From: JALFST01 sp022779285
GTDB lineage: Bacteria > Bacillota > Clostridia > Tissierellales > Peptoniphilaceae
Strand: one strand, 5' to 3'
Assembly (NCBI GenBank): GCA_050313895.1
Contig: JBNPMI010000021.1
DNA length: 19,314 nt
Shown here: in pieces, positions 14,692-19,314 of the stretch
Numbering within the stretch: position 1 is the first letter of the stretch
How the letters are laid out: every line of letters starts with the position of its first letter
The notes under the pieces: generated by a model
Databases searched by the model: none
Told to the model about the DNA's origin: nothing
The model's input: only the letters and a program-made list of their open reading frames with translations
Made by a program: the position numbers and the translations under genes

Positions 14692-15159
14692 TTATGCCAA
14701 AATAACAAAAATCAACGATGTGATGAATGCCAGAATCGCATACGTCTCAACCATGACGGCATAAATAACGCCCTTCATCGTCTGATCTTCATTTTTCGCC
14801 AGAATTTCAACGCCCGCATAGGAAACGCGAGACTGATGAATCGCTGAGAAATATCCCACAATACCTACCGGAATGCAGGAAAAGAGAATGCGAAGCCCCA
14901 TAACAAGCTCCATATTTACAGAAAGCTTGGTCATAACAATAATGGCGATAATAAAGCCATACAATCCCTGTGTTCCCGGCAAAAGCTGCAAAATCAGGGA
15001 TTTACCGAACTTCTCCGGCTCATCGATAATCAAGGCCGAGGTTGCCTGTCCCACATATCCTACGCCCTTTGCCGATCCCATTCCGGCAAAGGTTACCGCG
15101 ATCGCCGCTCCGATGACTGCACAAATGACTCCACCATACTGTTGAAAAAACTCGAACAT
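14692..15159 (-). CDS. ntpK: V-type ATP synthase subunit K (membrane rotor ring)
   Basis: This 155-aa proteolipid has four hydrophobic helices (two fused hairpins) and forms the rotor ring that carries ions. The ion-binding Glu is E138 in AVMVETYAI. All five E. hirae NtpK sodium ligands have counterparts at an offset of one: L60, T63, Q64 (LLPGTQGLYGF), Q109 (IHQSRV) and E138. The first hairpin lacks its own Glu, as in E. hirae. A Na+-pumping enzyme is therefore likely (inference from ligands). The ATG at 15159 has AGGAGGAG directly upstream, overlapping the ntpI stop region. Confidence 0.95.
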   Translation of the reverse strand: MFEFFQQYGGVICAVIGAAIAVTFAGMGSAKGVGYVGQATSALIIDEPEKFGKSLILQLLPGTQGLYGFIIAIIVMTKLSVNMELVMGLRILFSCIPVGIVGYFSAIHQSRVSYAGVEILAKNEDQTMKGVIYAVMVETYAILAFITSLIFVILA

Positions 15160-15168
15160 ATACTCCTC

Positions 15169-17127
15169 CTATTTTAAATCGATGTATTTAGCTTCCGGAC
15201 GGAGCCCATGAAACGGAACTCCGCCTCCCGTGTAAAACTTTCCGAAATATTCCACATAGGTCAAACGTATTGTATGCACATATGCCGAAAGCGCACTTAA
15301 AAACAGATTGAACAAATGGAAGATCAGCAAAATCACAGCCGCTCCGATGATGCCCGGAACTCCTGCTCCCTTGAGCATTCCGGCGATCAAATTGACCGCA
15401 TATCCTATATAAGCGCCGGAAAGCATGAGCGCCGTAATTCTTGAATAGCTGACGATATCTCCGATATAGCTGGTGGCGCCGTAAAGATTGTATATGCCCC
15501 AGGCGATACGTGCCCCCCAGCCCTTGTTTTCTCTTGCCGAAAAGAATATGACAAGAATCCCGCCGAGGATCGCAAATCCGAATCCGATCCTTGCATAAAG
15601 CGGATTCCATCCTTTCATCATCGCCATGCCGCCTCCGATAGATCCCAATAGGATGAAAATCCAGGAGAAAGCATCATAGAGGGCCGCCGAGGGATCGTGC
15701 TCGCGGAAATTTTGTACCGCATGAATCACAAGGCCTGTGACCAATTGAACAACTCCCAGCGCCAATGAAAAATAAATCATCGGCATGTACACGGTCGTAG
15801 GGTCGATGATGAGCGCTTTCATCGGAATCAGTCCACCGAAGATTGACCCGAAGCAGGCGCCGGCGATGATCGTCGGAATGCTTAAAATTTGAAAAAATCG
15901 GATCGACTGCTCTGTGGACGGCTTAAAAGAAAAGAAATGAAGGGCAAAGGTCGTGGCGATAAAAAGCAATATGCCATATCCCAAATCCCCCATCATGAGG
16001 CCGAAGAACAGAATGTACCACGGCGCAAGAAGCGCTGTCGGGTCCATCTCCTTATAAAGAGGCAGGGCATAGGTGTGCACAATGCTCTCAAACGGAGACA
16101 GTACTTTGTTGTTTTTCAGCTGAATGGGAACCGCCTCGTCCTCCGTGTCGGCAGGCGCGATATCGAGGACATATCTTTCCGCAGAAATCGCCTTTTGAAG
16201 CGCTTCCCGGAATTCCTCCTCCCGCTCGGCCGGAAAATAGCCTTGCAAAAAGCTGATTCGATCGGTCTGCACACTGCTTTCCTCTGCACACAGCACCTGC
16301 TTTTTGAAAGAAAGCAGCTCATATTGCATTTTCAGCATCGGCAAGGCTTCCGCTGCCTGCCTCTTCAGCCAAAGCGTATGCTCCGCAATTTCTTTCGCAC
16401 ATTCCATTCTCCGCTGCTCTAAAAAAGCCATCCGCTCCGGAACAGTACCCTCCTGCGGTAAACGTGCAGGCGAAAAGCTGACATCTCTCAGAAAAGCCGC
16501 CAGCTCCTCATCCGTCCCTCTGGAGAGAAAGAAAACATACATCCACTTGGTATCTCCGCCAATACGTTCCATATAAAGCGTATCCGTATGCTGATTGAGA
16601 AACTGATTCACATTTTCCGCCCATCGCCGGGGAATGGTTCCAAGCTGCGCGTGTACCGAATGCAGCTTTCCCAATTCCTGTGCGGAAATATCAAGCCTCT
16701 TCCAGTGCTCCAGCTCCTGTCTTTCTTCCTGAATGCCGCGGACTTTCTCCTCAGTGCGCCGAATCTGCTCCTGATGCTCCAGCACGCTCTCCGCAATTGC
16801 CTCAATATCCACGCTTCCGGTTTGCTGCTCCGCTACCGTTTTCTCAATTTCCGGAAGACGGTTGCTGAAGCGCTCCCGAAGCGAGCTTGGTGCCGGCTGA
16901 TATCTCGAAAGCAGACGAATTGCCTCCTCTAAGCGATTCATTGCTTCCTGCAATGCCGAACGTGTTTTCCCATCTGAAAACGGGAGTGCTCCCTGTTGCA
17001 GCAAGCTCTCCTGATCCGCAAGATCATTCAAATGCACATCCTGAAATTTTTGCAGACGGCGCAGAGCATTCTTCTTGTCCTGTGAAAACAACACAAGGTC
17101 GAATTTTGACATTTTAACGATTGCCAT
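15169..17127 (-). CDS. ntpI: V-type ATP synthase subunit I (membrane stator)
   Basis: Subunit I, 652 aa, is the stator that conducts ions past the rotor ring. The N-terminal half (to about residue 355) is soluble with coiled-coil stretches, the peripheral-stalk docking arm. The C-terminal half has about seven or eight membrane helices starting at LLAPWYILFFGLMMGDLGYG. The essential Arg residues are R563 (VSYSRITALML) and R621 (HTIRLTYVEYF). The ATG at 17127 overlaps the previous gene by 14 nt and has GAGGTG 8-13 nt upstream. ATG 17112 (residue 6) is an alternative but has no ribosome site. Confidence 0.95.
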   Translation of the reverse strand: MAIVKMSKFDLVLFSQDKKNALRRLQKFQDVHLNDLADQESLLQQGALPFSDGKTRSALQEAMNRLEEAIRLLSRYQPAPSSLRERFSNRLPEIEKTVAEQQTGSVDIEAIAESVLEHQEQIRRTEEKVRGIQEERQELEHWKRLDISAQELGKLHSVHAQLGTIPRRWAENVNQFLNQHTDTLYMERIGGDTKWMYVFFLSRGTDEELAAFLRDVSFSPARLPQEGTVPERMAFLEQRRMECAKEIAEHTLWLKRQAAEALPMLKMQYELLSFKKQVLCAEESSVQTDRISFLQGYFPAEREEEFREALQKAISAERYVLDIAPADTEDEAVPIQLKNNKVLSPFESIVHTYALPLYKEMDPTALLAPWYILFFGLMMGDLGYGILLFIATTFALHFFSFKPSTEQSIRFFQILSIPTIIAGACFGSIFGGLIPMKALIIDPTTVYMPMIYFSLALGVVQLVTGLVIHAVQNFREHDPSAALYDAFSWIFILLGSIGGGMAMMKGWNPLYARIGFGFAILGGILVIFFSARENKGWGARIAWGIYNLYGATSYIGDIVSYSRITALMLSGAYIGYAVNLIAGMLKGAGVPGIIGAAVILLIFHLFNLFLSALSAYVHTIRLTYVEYFGKFYTGGGVPFHGLRPEAKYIDLK

Positions 17128-17437
17128 AATTGAGCACCTCGTCGATCACCCTTTGTGCTGCTGCACTGAGCGCTTCATCGCTTAGCTGACGATAGCTCTC
17201 CGCCTTCTTTTCCGCTTCTTTCAGCAGAGGATCCACTGCCCGGCGCTCCTCAGCCTCCGCCTTCTGCAGGAATTCTTCATTTTCTTTATGAATCTGTGCC
17301 AAACGCTGTTTTTTTTGCGTTTCGAGTCTCTGCTTTTGCTCTTCCATAAGGGACTTGCCCTGCTCCTTTGCATCCTGAATCCGTTTTCTTGCCTGTTCCT
17401 CCGCAGCAAGAATATCCCGGATTGCTTCTTTTGCCAT
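17114..17437 (-). CDS. V-type ATP synthase small peripheral-stalk subunit (G/H; E. hirae NtpF)
   Basis: This 107-aa protein is one long, highly charged helix (E, K, Q, A and R rich), as expected for the partner of subunit E in the peripheral stalk. It starts AKEAIRDILAAEEQARKRIQ and ends ALSAAAQRVIDEVLNYGNR. The ATG at 17437 has AAGGAGGGAG upstream; the frame opens back to 17638 but that part crosses the cstA terminator and the -10 box. As first gene of the operon before ntpI it matches E. hirae ntpF in position. Databases name it subunit G or H, so I leave the symbol blank. Confidence 0.88.
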   Translation of the reverse strand: MAKEAIRDILAAEEQARKRIQDAKEQGKSLMEEQKQRLETQKKQRLAQIHKENEEFLQKAEAEERRAVDPLLKEAEKKAESYRQLSDEALSAAAQRVIDEVLNYGNR

Positions 17438-17467
17438 AGCTCCCTCCTTTCCGAACACTTCCAAACC

Positions 17468-17473
17468 ATTATA
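17468..17473 (-). promoter_or_regulatory. -10 box of the V-ATPase operon
   Basis: A perfect TATAAT on the minus strand lies 31 nt before the first ATPase gene and just downstream of the cstA terminator. The -35 region at 17 bp (ATGAAA) is poor, so an activator or a weak basal promoter is possible. Confidence 0.6.
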
Positions 17474-17525
17474 TCCAATAGACGAGCTTTTTTCATCCGT
17501 GAAAACGGGAAAACAAAATATACCG

Positions 17526-17555
17526 AAAAGGAAAACCGCACCCGATCGGGCGCGG
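17526..17555 (-). terminator. Terminator after cstA
   Basis: CCGCGCCC, loop GATC and GGGTGCGG give an 8-bp GC-rich stem with one G-T pair, followed by TTTTCCTTTT on the minus strand. It lies 34 nt past the cstA stop codon and separates cstA from the ATPase operon. Confidence 0.88.
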
Positions 17556-17588
17556 TCTGTCGTTTCCTTGCGGTGTTGTTTGATGAGG

Positions 17589-19085
17589 TTATGCGTTAAA
17601 TACGCGCTGCTCAATTTCCGACATATGCTTTTTCGCATAGGTTACCGTTGACCATGCGACGAGCACGGTAACAACGGCGCCGACGATGTAGGAGATCAGA
17701 TAGCTGTCCGCTCCGAGGCCCAATCGAGACTCCAGTCCGAAGCCGATCGGTGCATGGCAAATAAAGCTTGTTACTATGAATGTGTAGAACATTCCGGGGA
17801 TGAGCGTAATCCAGAAATTCTTTTTGTGAACCAAAAGATAGCATGTGCTCATCATCAAGGCAAACACGGCGACAAGCTGGTTTGTAAAGCCGAAGTATCT
17901 CCACAAAAGCGAGAATCCACCTGCATTGAGCTTCGAGAAGGCAAGAATCGCTATGGCGGGGATAAAGATCACCAGGGTCAAGCCGATACGCTTCTTCGGA
18001 TCCGACTGCGAGATATTGAGTCTCTCGGCAAGCATCAGACGAACTGAGCGGAACGCCGTATCTCCTGAGGTGATCGGCAAAACAATGGTGCCCAAAATCG
18101 CCAAGATGCCGCCGACATTGCCCAAGAAGGTACGGGAAATAATACCGACCATCTGCGTGGCATTGACAGTGGTAAGAAGATCATTCTGGCGTGAATAAAG
18201 GATCATCGCACCGCCTGCCCAGCACATTGCAATAAATCCTTCGGCGATCATCATCCAGTAGAAGGTCGCTTTGCCTTCCCTTTCCGAGCGGACCGTACGA
18301 GAGATCAACGTGCTCTGAGATCCGTGGAAGCCGGACAAAATTCCGCATGCAACCGTGATGAAGAAAACAGGGATAAAGCTCTGTTTGTTCCAATGCCACA
18401 TTGAAGGCATGGTTGACGCGGAGAGATTGGTAAGACTCTTGCCGCCGTCCAAAAGGATGCCGCCGAAAACGCCGACAGCGGAGATGATCAGAATTCCGGC
18501 AAAAATAGGATAAACACGTCCGATAATCTGATCGATCGGGAAGAGCGTTGCCACCAGGTAATATGCAAAGATGACGGCATATACAATCCAAATCGCCGAA
18601 TTGCCCGCACCGACGTCTTTCCTCAAAAGCTCACCGACAATCAGATCTCCCGGCGTATAGATGAACACGACTCCCGTAAGAACCATAAGTACCATCATAA
18701 TAATAAAATATACGGAGTGTGTTCCCTTGCCTAAGTATTTCTGAATCAGGCGAGGCATCTGTGCGCCTTTATTACGCATGGAAATAAAGCCGTTGCAAAA
18801 GTCATGGGTGGCTCCTGCAATCACGCAGCCGATGGGAATGGTAATAAAGGCAAGGGGTCCGAATAAAATCCCTTGAATGGGCCCCAATACCGGACCGGTT
18901 CCCGCGATGTTCAGGAGCTCGATCAGCATATTTTTCCACTTGGGCATTTCGACGTAATCCACGCCATCCGCCAGCTCAACTGCCGGAGTTTTACGATCAT
19001 CCGGCTGGAGAATCTTTTCTACGAAATTACCGTAGATAGCGCCTCCGACTAATAAAAGAATAATTCCGATAATGAATGTAAGCAT
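17589..19085 (-). CDS. cstA: Carbon starvation protein A (CstA family transporter)
   Basis: This is a multi-spanning membrane transporter of the CstA/BtsT family; characterised members take up peptides or pyruvate. The 498-aa protein has about a dozen or more hydrophobic segments. Family marks are NIAGTGPVLGPIQGILFGPL, IGCVIAGATHDFCNGFISMRNKG, GILSGFHGSQSTLISRTVRSE and FTNQLVAVFALM. It is of the shorter form, without the C-terminal extension of E. coli CstA (about 700 aa). The ATG at 19085 has AAGGAGG 7-13 nt upstream. It is monocistronic, with its own promoter and terminator. Substrate cannot be settled from sequence alone. Confidence 0.94.
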   Translation of the reverse strand: MLTFIIGIILLLVGGAIYGNFVEKILQPDDRKTPAVELADGVDYVEMPKWKNMLIELLNIAGTGPVLGPIQGILFGPLAFITIPIGCVIAGATHDFCNGFISMRNKGAQMPRLIQKYLGKGTHSVYFIIMMVLMVLTGVVFIYTPGDLIVGELLRKDVGAGNSAIWIVYAVIFAYYLVATLFPIDQIIGRVYPIFAGILIISAVGVFGGILLDGGKSLTNLSASTMPSMWHWNKQSFIPVFFITVACGILSGFHGSQSTLISRTVRSEREGKATFYWMMIAEGFIAMCWAGGAMILYSRQNDLLTTVNATQMVGIISRTFLGNVGGILAILGTIVLPITSGDTAFRSVRLMLAERLNISQSDPKKRIGLTLVIFIPAIAILAFSKLNAGGFSLLWRYFGFTNQLVAVFALMMSTCYLLVHKKNFWITLIPGMFYTFIVTSFICHAPIGFGLESRLGLGADSYLISYIVGAVVTVLVAWSTVTYAKKHMSEIEQRVFNA

Positions 19086-19141
19086 TGCTTTCCTCCTTAA
19101 TAGGGCTAATCAGATTGCTTCATTCCTTCACCGCACATAGC

Positions 19142-19170
19142 AGTTTAACTCTTTCTCAAAAAATCTTCAA
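19142..19170 (-). promoter_or_regulatory. cstA promoter
   Basis: TTGAAG (19165-19170), a 17-bp spacer and TAAACT (19142-19147) fit a sigma-A promoter. The predicted 5' leader is about 50 nt. The stretch 19171-19218 between this promoter and the right repeat shows nothing else that I recognise. Confidence 0.55.
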
Positions 19171-19218
19171 ATTCTAAATCCGATTTGCAGCTGTACACTC
19201 GGCTGAAAATTTTTGTTT

Positions 19219-19312
19219 TGTAATGTAGTAAGACATATGTGACACTTTCAACAAAATAAAAGAGGTGCTCTGATACAATGTGTTTAAGCAAAAACCGTTG
19301 CATCGAAAGGAG
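19219..19312. repeat. Right copy of the terminal inverted repeat
   Basis: This is the inverted match of 3-97. In this copy the + strand reads outwards: TGTAATGT, AAGACATATGTGACACTTTC, the extended -10, then GAAAGGAG at the edge. The similarity stops within the cstA upstream region near 19219. The two copies differ by scattered substitutions and one indel, so they are related but not freshly duplicated. A start codon of a rightward gene is expected just past the edge. Confidence 0.8.
19271..19279 (+). promoter_or_regulatory. Outward extended -10 promoter in the right repeat
   Basis: TG-A-TACAAT on the + strand is an extended -10, identical in the left copy. The GAAAGGAG ribosome site follows about 25 nt later. 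No clear -35 is seen. It would drive a gene beginning just outside the right edge. Confidence 0.5.
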
Positions 19313-19314
19313 CA

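Noticed and set aside
19086..19141. Ten-codon ORF in the cstA leader (ATG TGC GGT ... TAG)
   Set aside because: It has no ribosome site, no codon run that suggests sensing, and no terminator after it.
19277..19314. ATG in the right repeat that stays open to the edge
   Set aside because: In the left copy the same frame hits TAA at the third codon, so it is not conserved as coding. The ribosome site at the very edge points to a start outside the window.
1..19314. tRNA, rRNA or CRISPR array
   Set aside because: No rRNA segment, no cloverleaf with a TTC-type T-arm and no regularly spaced direct repeats were seen on reading. The intergenic gaps are too short for arrays, but I could not run a tRNA or CRISPR scan.

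Overview
The window comes from a low-to-mid GC bacterium, most likely an anaerobic Firmicute (Bacillota, Clostridia/Tissierellia-like). The reasons are strong AGGAGG ribosome sites throughout, a Gram-positive-type NdoA/MazF gene next to acpS, a V-type rather than F-type ATPase operon, and a MetQ lipoprotein. I cannot name the genus. Every recognisable gene is on the minus strand, so the order of transcription runs from high to low coordinates.

Layout in order of transcription. (1) cstA (19085-17589), a carbon-starvation type peptide or pyruvate transporter, has its own promoter and a strong terminator at 17526-17555. (2) A nine-gene V-type ATPase operon (17437-8926) follows in the order small peripheral stalk subunit, I, K, E, C, small central stalk subunit, A, B, D, which is the Enterococcus hirae ntp order. 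Its K subunit carries all five E. hirae Na+-ligand positions. A perfect TATAAT lies upstream and a strong terminator at 8895-8917 downstream. (3) A tightly packed six-gene cluster (8833-3167) encodes a Nudix CoA-pyrophosphatase-like protein, a RelA/SpoT-type alarmone synthetase-domain protein, an MTA/SAH deaminase, a fused AcpS-NnrD protein, an NdoA/MazF ribonuclease with no visible antitoxin, and methionine aminopeptidase. (4) The methionine ABC transporter operon metQ-metN-metI (2820-222) follows.

The most interesting element is the metQ leader (about 3086-2821). A good promoter (TTGACG, 17 bp, TATTCT) is followed by a 36-codon ORF (3032-2922) that is too short to stand out in an ORF scan. 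It has ten Met codons, eight of them within codons 10-22. The ORF sits inside nested 10-bp stems and ends about 40 nt before a perfect 10-bp intrinsic terminator that lies before metQ. This looks like ribosome-mediated (leader-peptide) attenuation that senses methionine or Met-tRNA. I see no S-box core and no T-box sequence here, the usual Firmicute devices for methionine genes.

The window is bounded by a roughly 95-bp inverted repeat (3-97 and 19219-19312, about 90% identical). Each copy carries an outward-facing extended -10 and a ribosome site that ends at the window edge. Both flanks therefore probably hold the 5' ends of two copies of one element or gene family, plausibly insertion sequences, pointing outwards.
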